From Deltaproteobacteria bacterium (GTDB taxonomy: Bacteria > Desulfobacterota > Desulfuromonadia > Desulfuromonadales > Geothermobacteraceae), in contig RFIO01000338.1 in NCBI GenBank assembly GCA_003695205.1, forward strand, positions 1 to 12,555: a DNA stretch of 12,555 bases, read 5' to 3'. The notes under the pieces were generated by a model. It had not been told where the DNA came from. It searched no databases and saw nothing but the letters and a program-made list of their open reading frames with translations. Of this stretch, positions 1 through 6,863 are shown one piece after another. The position numbers were made by a program, and so were the translations under genes. Each line of letters begins with the position of its first letter. Positions within the stretch are counted from its first letter, which is position 1.

Positions 1-2581
1 CCGTAGTAGGCGCTTTATTCCCGGCCGGGCCAACACTGGAAAGAACCATCGCGTCGAAACCTGCACCGACCCCTTCGCCGTGCGGCTCGTGGCAATAGGC
101 GCAGGAATTGGCGTCGGTACTTGTACCACCGGCATTGGCGCTGTTGGCGTAATGGACCGTTTTGGTAGTGTGACAGGTCTGGCAGAAGGCATCACCTGCC
201 GTCGCCCCACCAGTCAGCTGTGGATCACCGGTGATTCCATCAAAGTGCTTGCCGCCGCTGGTGTCGTGACAGGCGGCGCAGCTTTCGGGATGGGCGGTGT
301 TGAAGCTGGCAACGCTGCCGTGACCGCTTGCGACGAAGGCATCCTTGGCCGGGGCGGTTTTGCCATTGACCACCGCCTGCAGGCCGAGGTGACAGGTTTC
401 GCAGGAAACCGAATTGGCATCGGTCCAGACCGGCTCGGCATCGTAGCCGGTACCGCCGCTGTTGGCGCCGTGGCAGGTGTTGCAGGCTGTCTGGGCCGGA
501 GCATCGATACCGCCGTTGATATGACCGGAGTGGCTGCCGGTATCGGCGCCGGCTCCGTGGCAATCGGAGCAGTTGAGTTGCGGACCGGCCGCGTCAAAGA
601 CATGTTTGGCGTGGGCGCCGGACAGGGCCGCGCCGGTATCGCCAGAGGCGTTGACCTGATGGCAGGTGCCGCAGGCGCCGGAGCCAGCGACATCCCAGTC
701 AGGCGTGGCGTTGGTTCCCTTGCCGTTGGAGTGGCAATAGACGGCGCAGGTGCCGGGCGCGCTGGTGTAGGTGCCGGTACCCAATGTGGCGGCACCGAGA
801 TTGTAGGTGTCGTCGAAGACCACATCCTTGGCGCCGTTAACGTGAGCGCCGGTAGTCGCGCCAGCGGCCAGGGCGGTGGCGCTGGCGGCGGTGTCCCTGT
901 GGCAGACGTTGCAGCTGAACCGGCTCAAGTGGGCACTGTGGGTCGCGGTGTTGCCCTTGGTGCCCATGGTGGCCGAATCGTTGCCGTGACACTGCTGGCA
1001 CTCGCCCGGCTGCCCGATGATGCTGCCGGCCTGGCCGGCCCAGGTCACGCTGACGGTCTGGGTGGTGCCGCCGCGCGGCGCGCCGTTGGAGTGGCAGTAG
1101 ACGGCCGAACAGGTACCATTGCCGGCGGTGGCATAGTTCGGGGTCAGAGCCCCGCCGTTGGTGGTCAGAGCCGGCAGGGTGCCAACGCCCTTGTCGAGCA
1201 CCTGCTGGAAGCTGCCGGCGTCATGGTCAGCCGAACCGAGCTGGCCTGAACCGTCGCCGTGGCAGTTCTGGCAGCCGAAGCTGTAACCGGTGCCACCGTT
1301 GGCGTGGGCAGCGTGCGGGGTCGCTGATTCATCCTTGAACACGCCCGAGGCGCTGTAATCGTTGCCAGTCTGGGTCGATTTGGCGTAACCACCCGGGGTG
1401 GTGTCGCCGGGGGCATTTTCCGACGGGGCATAGCCGTGGCAGGAACCGCAGCCGGCACCGAAGGAGCCCTGCTGGTTGTCGTGGGCATGACAGTCGGCAC
1501 AGACCGCTGCCGGGTCATGTCCGATGGGAAGGTCGTGACAGGAGAGGCAGAGGCTGCCGTTGCCGCCGCCGTTGTCGTAGTTGGGCAACGGCGGATAGGT
1601 GGTGTAGTCGAGGGTGACAACATCATTGGCCGACCCGCCCGCCTTGATGGCAGTGGTATCGACGGTCACCTGCTTGCGCAGCAGGAAAATATTGGGATTG
1701 CCGTTGGGATCGTAGTTATGACCACTGTGGCAGACCAGGCAGCCGAGCTGCTGGCTGTTCGGCGCGTGGCCGGAGTACTTGTGACAGGTGGTGCAGATCG
1801 AGGAGCTCATGGTTTCGTTGGCGGCACCGTCATGCTTGAGGAGCTTGCCGTCACCGGCGCCGACACTGCCCTGCACATCGGGAGTGCTGGCGTCGGAGTC
1901 GACCCAGTGCACACCATGGCAGGAGGAGCAGGAAACCTTGCCGTTGACAAGGGTCACGTTGCCATTGCCGCCGCTGTTGTCAGGGGTGGCGTTGTACTTG
2001 GTCGGTTCGTTGCCGGCGGCTGTGGCCAGGTCAACGTTGAGCGGATGGGATTCCTGGCCGTGGTTGCTGATGTTCCAGCTTGAATGGCAGTCGAGGCACA
2101 TATCCTCGGCAGTGTAGCCGCGGCTCGGCGGCAACTTGAGGAGCTGGGGATTCTGCACGTTGTCCCCATGAGGGTCATGGCAGCGGGAGCAGGCAACCAT
2201 ACCGGTGGAAAAGCCCTGGCGGCCATAGAAATAGCGCTCGGACGGAGCACCCGCGCCGGCAGCCGGATTGGTATCAGGAGCGGCCCAGTTGTGCGAGGTC
2301 TGCAGGCCGGGTGCCGGATTGTTGCCAAAGGCGTTGGAAGCGTCGCCCGGCTGGAAGCGTCCGGTGGCCGAAGCCATGGTCGAGTCGTTGAGCATCTTGC
2401 TGCCCGAAGTCGTGTTGTGACAGTCGAGGCAGAGGTTGGTCGTCACGCTCAGGGGGTCGGCGCCGGCCCGGTGACAGTCGTCACAGGGGAAGTAGTGCAC
2501 TGCGCGCGCCTGGACCACGGCTGGAATCGCCACCAGCACCAGAGCCAGCACCAGAATGCTCTTCAGAAATCCGCTCCTCAT
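1..2581 (-). CDS. Giant multihaem c-type cytochrome, C-terminus beyond the window
   Basis: Exported multihaem cytochrome, probably periplasmic or extracellular and acting in electron transfer. The frame is open from an ATG at 2581 to base 1, giving 860 residues with no stop. The start is set by AGGAG 7 bases upstream and a signal peptide (residues 1 to about 25, ending near VQA). There are 22 haem attachment motifs: 20 CXXCH with first Cys at 33, 51, 131, 162, 218, 263, 281, 345, 361, 378, 437, 528, 557, 637, 671, 700, 727, 768, 800 and 827; one CX4CH (C491-C496-H497); and one CX3CH (C612-C616-H617). The CX4CH...CXXCH pair (491-532) resembles the repeated module of Geobacter outer-surface cytochromes. 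Roughly one haem per 39 residues, with many extra His available as distal ligands. It is the third gene of the operon, 65 bases after the tetrahaem gene. Cytochrome identity is nearly certain; location and partner are inferred. Confidence 0.93.
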   Translation of the reverse strand, partial: MRSGFLKSILVLALVLVAIPAVVQARAVHYFPCDDCHRAGADPLSVTTNLCLDCHNTTSGSKMLNDSTMASATGRFQPGDASNAFGNNPAPGLQTSHNWAAPDTNPAAGAGAPSERYFYGRQGFSTGMVACSRCHDPHGDNVQNPQLLKLPPSRGYTAEDMCLDCHSSWNISNHGQESHPLNVDLATAAGNEPTKYNATPDNSGGNGNVTLVNGKVSCSSCHGVHWVDSDASTPDVQGSVGAGDGKLLKHDGAANETMSSSICTTCHKYSGHAPNSQQLGCLVCHSGHNYDPNGNPNIFLLRKQVTVDTTAIKAGGSANDVVTLDYTTYPPLPNYDNGGGNGSLCLSCHDLPIGHDPAAVCADCHAHDNQQGSFGAGCGSCHGYAPSENAPGDTTPGGYAKSTQTGNDYSASGVFKDESATPHAAHANGGTGYSFGCQNCHGDGSGQLGSADHDAGSFQQVLDKGVGTLPALTTNGGALTPNYATAGNGTCSAVYCHSNGAPRGGTTQTVSVTWAGQAGSIIGQPGECQQCHGNDSATMGTKGNTATHSAHLSRFSCNVCHRDTAASATALAAGATTGAHVNGAKDVVFDDTYNLGAATLGTGTYTSAPGTCAVYCHSNGKGTNATPDWDVAGSGACGTCHQVNASGDTGAALSGAHAKHVFDAAGPQLNCSDCHGAGADTGSHSGHINGGIDAPAQTACNTCHGANSGGTGYDAEPVWTDANSVSCETCHLGLQAVVNGKTAPAKDAFVASGHGSVASFNTAHPESCAACHDTSGGKHFDGITGDPQLTGGATAGDAFCQTCHTTKTVHYANSANAGGTSTDANSCAYCHEPHGEGVGAGFDAMVLSSVGPAGNKAPTT

Positions 2582-2646
2582 TACTCGCTCCTCTTGTCTA
2601 TCCATCAAAACGTCATGTCTTGACTGCAACACCGCTTTGTCAGGTC

Positions 2647-3486
2647 CTATTTAACGTGGCAGGCCAGGCACAGGGCGCTGCCGGTATTGGGCGTGATCAG
2701 GAACGGCGCGTAGGACGGGTCGGCGGAAATGCCGCCCGGAATCGGACCGTACCAGGTTTCGAAGTAGGTATCGTAGGCCACGTGCGGATCATGGCAGGAG
2801 GAACATTCGACCCGCATGCCGCCCGCGACAGCGCCTGCGCCGAAGAAGCGGACATCGGCCAGTTCCGGAGCGCCGGGGGCACGCAGGCCACCGCCACCGG
2901 GCTGGGTCGATTCTTCGGTATAGGCATCGAAATAGCTGAAGGAGATCGGATGGTCATCCGAGAGATCACCGGTGCCATTGACGTTGCTGGCGCTCTCACC
3001 GATTCGGGCACTGGGAGCACCAAACCCGGAAACAATATCAACCGCGATTCCCGCCCCCTGCATCTGGTTCTCGGGCTGGCCGGTCGGGTTGCTGTTGTTG
3101 GTGTTGATAATGCGGTTGGTGGCGATACTGCCGTCATGGCAGCTCAGGCACAACAGCGACTCCTTCGAAACCGGACGCGCGCCGTTACCGGCGGCAGCGG
3201 TCAAGGTAGCGCTGTTGTAATGGGTAAAGCTGCCCGCGGCCGGAATCTGCCGGTTCCACAGGGGGCCGTCAAGGGTGCCGCCGTGCGGGGTGTGACAGAA
3301 GATGCAGATCTCTTCCTCGTTGGTGGTGTACTGGTTGTCGAACGTCATCTGCGGGTTGCCACCCATGTTGGCAGACAGGTTGTGAATGGTGAACTCGACC
3401 GCCTGAGGGCCTTTCACCGCCAGCGCGGTTCCGGCGACAGATACCACCATGAAAGCGGCGACCAGGATCGGAGCAAAAAGTCTCAT
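2647..3486 (-). CDS. Tetrahaem c-type cytochrome, OmcE-like
   Basis: Exported cytochrome of 279 residues. The signal peptide is residues 1-23 (ends ALA). Four CXXCH motifs are at C61-H65, C113-H117, C228-H232 and C273-H277. Five further His (35, 68, 89, 179, 235) could supply the distal ligands of four bis-His haems. The order of landmarks (an early IHNLS-type His, CIFCHTPHG, PLWNR, CLSCHDG, DDHPISF, VECSSCHDPH, GSALCLACH at the end) matches my memory of the tetrahaem family that includes the Geobacter extracellular filament cytochrome OmcE. This is recall, not a search. The start ATG has GAAGGTG a few bases upstream. The gene begins 47 bases after the beta-propeller gene and is followed by the giant cytochrome, so all three are probably co-transcribed. 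It may be a filament subunit or just a soluble periplasmic electron carrier. Confidence 0.9.
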   Translation of the reverse strand: MRLFAPILVAAFMVVSVAGTALAVKGPQAVEFTIHNLSANMGGNPQMTFDNQYTTNEEEICIFCHTPHGGTLDGPLWNRQIPAAGSFTHYNSATLTAAAGNGARPVSKESLLCLSCHDGSIATNRIINTNNSNPTGQPENQMQGAGIAVDIVSGFGAPSARIGESASNVNGTGDLSDDHPISFSYFDAYTEESTQPGGGGLRAPGAPELADVRFFGAGAVAGGMRVECSSCHDPHVAYDTYFETWYGPIPGGISADPSYAPFLITPNTGSALCLACHVK

Positions 3487-3533
3487 AACAGCACCTTCTT
3501 CTATTGCGAATTAAAGTTGGGTCTCTATCCGGC

Positions 3534-6413
3534 TCAGGGCATCATGCCGATCAGTTCGTCACAGACGATCGCGGCATCGGCAGGCAGTCCCTGGGCGGTG
3601 CGCAGGCTGTCCACCGATGTGGCCACGCCATCAACGTCACCATTGCCGGCGGCGCCACGCGCCTGGTCAACCTTGGCCAGCAGGGTCGGGTCACTGCTGA
3701 CCATATCGGCAATCTGGTCGAGTTTCTGAACCAGAACATCGAAGAACGCCGTCACCGGCTCGCTGCCGCGCGCCTTGACCTGCATCAGCACGCCTTTGCT
3801 GTCGGCGGCGAGAAAATCCTTGCCCTTGCGGTTGTCACTGTCCATGACGAACAGTCCGCCACCGGTCTGAAACAGCGCAGCCTTCTTCCTGTTGCCAGCA
3901 AGTACGGCAACCCGGCTCGGGGCCGCGAGCACGCCAGCCTCGTTAGCCTGAACGAACACCTTGCCGTTCTTGGACAGCATCAGGTCGAGATCGCCGTCGG
4001 CATCCCAATCGGTCACGAAGGGGACAACCCGCTTCGGCTTGGCGGCAGCGAACAGGCTGCCGGCAGCCTGCAGAACCGGGGCATCATCGGTTCCGACATT
4101 GAGGTAGAGATCCACCCGGCCGGAATCGCCGCCGACCAGCAGATCCTTGAGACCATCACCGTTCCAGTCGCTCACCACGGGGGCCGAATGGCCGCCGGCC
4201 GAAATCGCAATACCACCGGCCTGCAGCGCCACGGCGCCAGCAGCATCAAACGCAGGCTGGTTTGCCGTGCCAACATTGAGGACCAGGCGCACCAGGCCGT
4301 CCTCGGCGCCATAGACCAGGTCCTGCAGGCCGTCGTTGTTCCAGTCAGCCACGCAGGGCGCCACCTCACGCTGTCCAAGGTCGGCCAGCACCTGGCGAGC
4401 ACCAAACCGCAGCTTGCCGCCCGGCTCTACAACCTGCAGACCAGGGAAATAGACCACCTTGGGGCCGGCCTTGCCGACAACCAGGTCGAGCAGACCGTCA
4501 CTGTCGATGTCGGCGAGCCAGGGCATCGGGGTGCCAGCGACCTTGATATCGGCGTAGCCGCTGCCGGACTCGGCCGCGAGCCCGCCTTTGCGCAGAAAAT
4601 GCCCGACCGGGTCAAGGGCCGGGTACAGGTCAGCGAAGAAATGGGCCGATCCGCCCGCCTGCACACTGACCATGCCGAAGGCCGGCTCAAAACCTTTGTG
4701 AACCACGGCGACCTGGTAGTCGCCATCGGCGGCACCGAGCATCACGTAGGGAGTCTGGCCGACTTTGGTGCCGAGATAGCCGGGATTGCCACCCACATAG
4801 ACATCGGCCCCCGGAACGTTGCTGTCGATAACCAGGCCCGATTCGGCAAAGACGAAGGCATTGGCGGCGCTGGCGGCTTCAAGGCCGGTGCTGTCTACGG
4901 CGGCGACGCTCCAGCTGTAGCTGGCACCGGGCACCAGGGAGGCGTAGGCGGTTGTCTGGCTGAGGGTCACGCCTGAATCGGCGGCCTCTTCTGCCACAAG
5001 GTTTCCGCTGGCATCAAGTACTGTCAGCAGATAGCTGACCGTGTCGTTGGGATCGGGATCAACCGAACCGCTCCAGACCAGCGCGGTATCACCGAGGGCA
5101 TTGGCCTGGTCGGCTGGCGACTGCAGAGTCGGAGCGGCCGGCGCTTCGTTCACGGCATTGACATAGAAGCTGGCGGTCGCTTCGGAGGAGTAATCGGCAC
5201 CGTCGAAGGCCTTGACGCTCCAGACACACTGGGCATTTTCGGGCAGGGCGCTGGCGACCTGATAGCTCAGGACGCGAAGACCGGTGACGCTGTCGACGGT
5301 CTGCCCGGCGCAGGCCACGGTCACATCGTAGGTCAGCGGGTCATTGTCGGCGTCGCTGGCGGCGCCGAACTGCAGGGTCGGCTGGGCCGAGGCGACCACG
5401 GTGCCGCTCATCGGTGCCACCACGGACGGAGCGCCGGGGGCATTGTTGGCGGCCGGAATCTGATAGTTGCCGACGCCAAGAACGGCAACGGACGGACCGT
5501 CGGCGTAGCTGCCGGAAACGAAGAGCCGGCTCAGACCGTCAACCACGGCATCCTGCGGCTGAGTCGCACCCTGCACCAGGGCGCCCAGATCGATCGCGCC
5601 CAGCACGGCAGCCTTTGCCGGAGCGGTAATGCCGGCAAAATCAAGAACGGCAATTTTGGCGGAGACATTGTCAATGAAGTAGCCGCGGCCCTGGCCGTCA
5701 AAGGCGATGCCGCGGAAGGAGACCATGGCGGAACCGAAATCGGAGGCAGCAGCGTAGGTTGCCAGCAGGGCGCCGTTTGCACTGTAGACGCGCACAGAGG
5801 CAGGAGTTGCGGTATCGGCAACAAAGACTTCGTCGGCAGCGGGATTGACGGCCATGGCGGAAAGGGCGCAGAGCTGACCGGCAACCTCGACCGAGAAAGA
5901 CCCGGCAGCCGCACCGGCGCCATCAAAGATCTTCACGACCCTGGCCGAGGAATCGAGAACGTAGACCAGGCCGTTACTGTCGAGATCGATCTCGCCGGCA
6001 TTGGCGAACTCGCCGCTCCCCTGACCGAGAGAGCCAAGCAGCGCGCCGCTGGCGCCGTCAAGAATGGCCACCTGCTCGCTCTGGAAATCGCCATCGGCAT
6101 CAACCGCCACGAACAGCTTGCCGCCGTCTGGGCTGACAGCCAGGCCGGTACCGGACGCCTTGACGCCCTGAAACTGACCTTCGACCGTGCCGAGCTTGCT
6201 GAACTTGACGACACCGGCCGTGCGGTCGGCGACAAAGAGATTGCCATTGTCATCCAGGTCAATCGCCCCGGGTCCACCCATCCCGGCGCCTATCCCGAAG
6301 GTCTCGAGATAGTCCACGCTAGGCATGGCCGCACGAGCAGCCCCGGCCGACAGACCGAGCGTACTCAGCGATATGACCACAAACAGGCAAATGACTTTAA
6401 GCAATCCATTCAT
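3534..6413 (-). CDS. Exported NHL-like propeller / FN3 / PEGA / VCBS-repeat protein
   Basis: Large secreted modular protein of 959 residues, probably on the cell surface with a structural or binding role; no enzyme motif is seen. The signal peptide is residues 1-28 (ends ARA). Residues about 32-315 are repeats of NHL beta-propeller type (IDLDDNGNLFVAD, IDLDSNGLVYVLD, AVNPAADEVFVAD). Two fibronectin-III-like domains follow (about 323-420 and 424-522), then a PEGA domain (about 526-597, with DVYVGG and TPY). VCBS/FG-GAP repeats follow, with Asp-rich, probably calcium-binding loops at 635-644, 690-699, 749-758 and 802-811, and a helical tail at 885-959. The start at 6413 is chosen because a perfect AGGAGG lies 6 bases upstream and the signal peptide is canonical; a non-canonical start at 6440 would add nine residues before it. 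It is the first gene of the cytochrome operon, behind a sigma-54-type promoter. Domain names are by eye. Confidence 0.88.
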   Translation of the reverse strand: MNGLLKVICLFVVISLSTLGLSAGAARAAMPSVDYLETFGIGAGMGGPGAIDLDDNGNLFVADRTAGVVKFSKLGTVEGQFQGVKASGTGLAVSPDGGKLFVAVDADGDFQSEQVAILDGASGALLGSLGQGSGEFANAGEIDLDSNGLVYVLDSSARVVKIFDGAGAAAGSFSVEVAGQLCALSAMAVNPAADEVFVADTATPASVRVYSANGALLATYAAASDFGSAMVSFRGIAFDGQGRGYFIDNVSAKIAVLDFAGITAPAKAAVLGAIDLGALVQGATQPQDAVVDGLSRLFVSGSYADGPSVAVLGVGNYQIPAANNAPGAPSVVAPMSGTVVASAQPTLQFGAASDADNDPLTYDVTVACAGQTVDSVTGLRVLSYQVASALPENAQCVWSVKAFDGADYSSEATASFYVNAVNEAPAAPTLQSPADQANALGDTALVWSGSVDPDPNDTVSYLLTVLDASGNLVAEEAADSGVTLSQTTAYASLVPGASYSWSVAAVDSTGLEAASAANAFVFAESGLVIDSNVPGADVYVGGNPGYLGTKVGQTPYVMLGAADGDYQVAVVHKGFEPAFGMVSVQAGGSAHFFADLYPALDPVGHFLRKGGLAAESGSGYADIKVAGTPMPWLADIDSDGLLDLVVGKAGPKVVYFPGLQVVEPGGKLRFGARQVLADLGQREVAPCVADWNNDGLQDLVYGAEDGLVRLVLNVGTANQPAFDAAGAVALQAGGIAISAGGHSAPVVSDWNGDGLKDLLVGGDSGRVDLYLNVGTDDAPVLQAAGSLFAAAKPKRVVPFVTDWDADGDLDLMLSKNGKVFVQANEAGVLAAPSRVAVLAGNRKKAALFQTGGGLFVMDSDNRKGKDFLAADSKGVLMQVKARGSEPVTAFFDVLVQKLDQIADMVSSDPTLLAKVDQARGAAGNGDVDGVATSVDSLRTAQGLPADAAIVCDELIGMMP

Positions 6414-6472
6414 GGAAGGCCTCCTGCAACCGACGGACAACGTTGTTAGCCCCTGAAATTATTCGTCTTTTC

Positions 6473-6487
6473 AAAAACGACGTTTTT
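6473..6487. repeat. AT-rich perfect dyad just inside the leader
   Basis: Seven-base arms AAAAACG and CGTTTTT flank a single A. The dyad lies about 7-21 bases downstream of the predicted sigma-54 start site, where a repressor operator or a leader hairpin could act. The sequence does not tell which, and arms this short and AT-rich can arise by chance. Confidence 0.45.
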
Positions 6488-6504
6488 TTGCCACCCTGAG
6501 TACA

Positions 6505-6520
6505 TGCAACAGAGGTACCA
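6505..6520 (-). promoter_or_regulatory. Sigma-54 (-24/-12) promoter of the cytochrome operon
   Basis: On the minus strand the bases read TGGTAC-CTCTG-TTGCA, against the RpoN consensus TGGCAC-N5-TTGCA. There is one mismatch in the -24 element, both invariant GG and GC are present, and they have the required 10 bases between them. The predicted start of transcription is near 6494, giving an 80-base leader before the ATG at 6413. The nearest upstream gene encodes a sigma-54 activator, which supports the call. Confidence 0.75.
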
Positions 6521-6637
6521 ACGCCCATAAACGGTCACCACAGGGACGGTCAAGGCGGAAGCAGAACCGGGCTCAAAGAAGGCCGGAACACCTCCCTCCC
6601 CCCCCCAGGAAACAGGCCCTCATCCGGTCATTGAAAA

Positions 6638-6675
6638 ACGCAAAAAGGCGACCGCGTCGGGTCGCCTTTTTGCGT
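6638..6675. terminator. Bidirectional intrinsic terminator
   Basis: Perfect inverted repeat with 16-bp arms (ACGCAAAAAGGCGACC at 6638-6653, its complement at 6660-6675) and a 6-base loop. The GC core GGCGACC/GGTCGCC is bounded by A5 and T5, so on either strand the hairpin is followed by a U run. It most likely ends the minus-strand transcript of the kinase-regulator operon, about 190 bases past the regulator stop, and insulates the cytochrome promoter from it. Its centre is about 160 bases upstream of the predicted sigma-54 start, so a second role as an activator site cannot be excluded. Confidence 0.85.
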
Positions 6676-6778
6676 CTGTTGATTCGCCGAATGGCTGTCA
6701 CATGAATCAGTGAGCTTGTTACCGGCGCATAGCGCAAGTCATTGACCTGTCTGCGCTTCTCAAAAATCACCGGCGAAC

Positions 6779-6803
6779 CTAAGGGTGCGCCTTAGATTTT
6801 TTT
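6779..6803 (+). terminator. Weak plus-strand terminator-like hairpin
   Basis: CTAAGG and CCTTAG form a 6-bp stem around a 5-base loop (6779-6795), followed by A and seven T. The U run follows the stem only on the plus strand, where no gene points this way from the left. It may stop antisense transcription into the regulator gene, or be chance. Confidence 0.3.
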
Positions 6804-6863
6804 AAACGCATTCAGGCCAAGCACTTACACTCTTCAGCCGGCACAAACCCACTGATTCAGGTG

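Larger units (their letters stand above)
6414..6863. other. Gene-free regulatory spacer between two minus-strand operons
   Basis: This 450-base stretch separates the end of the sigma-54 regulator gene from the start of the cytochrome operon. It contains a -24/-12 promoter (6505-6520), a perfect 16-bp hairpin (6638-6675), a second weak hairpin with a T run (6779-6803), a nine-C tract (6598-6606), a dyad with arms AAAAACG/CGTTTTT (6473-6487), and the palindrome ACAACGTTGT (6437-6446). I looked for a c-di-GMP (GEMM) riboswitch core in the leader, as is common before Geobacter cytochromes, and did not find one. A 65-codon minus-strand frame inside it (6573-6770) is not credible. Confidence 0.75.

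Noticed and set aside
719..1112. Repeated DNA around the two VYCHSNG motifs considered as a mobile or CRISPR-type repeat
   Set aside because: There are only two imperfect copies, both in frame within a modular cytochrome; duplication of a protein module explains them.
80..1249. Plus-strand open frame of 389 codons, rich in Gly/Ala/Val
   Set aside because: It is antisense to the multihaem cytochrome, whose frame carries a signal peptide, ribosome site and 22 haem motifs. The composition is what GC-rich coding DNA gives when read on the other strand.
2582..2646. Sigma-54-like sequence (TGACAAAGCGGTGTTGCA on the minus strand) before the giant cytochrome
   Set aside because: The distance between the -24-like and -12-like elements is two bases too long and the GG is not present.
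3504..4976. Plus-strand open frame of 490 codons
   Set aside because: It lies opposite the VCBS/PEGA part of the exported modular protein, has no recognisable motif, and would run through clear domain repeats on the minus strand.
6573..6770. Minus-strand open frame of 65 codons in the spacer
   Set aside because: It runs through the perfect terminator hairpin, the poly-G tract and no ribosome site is evident; the product is basic and featureless.
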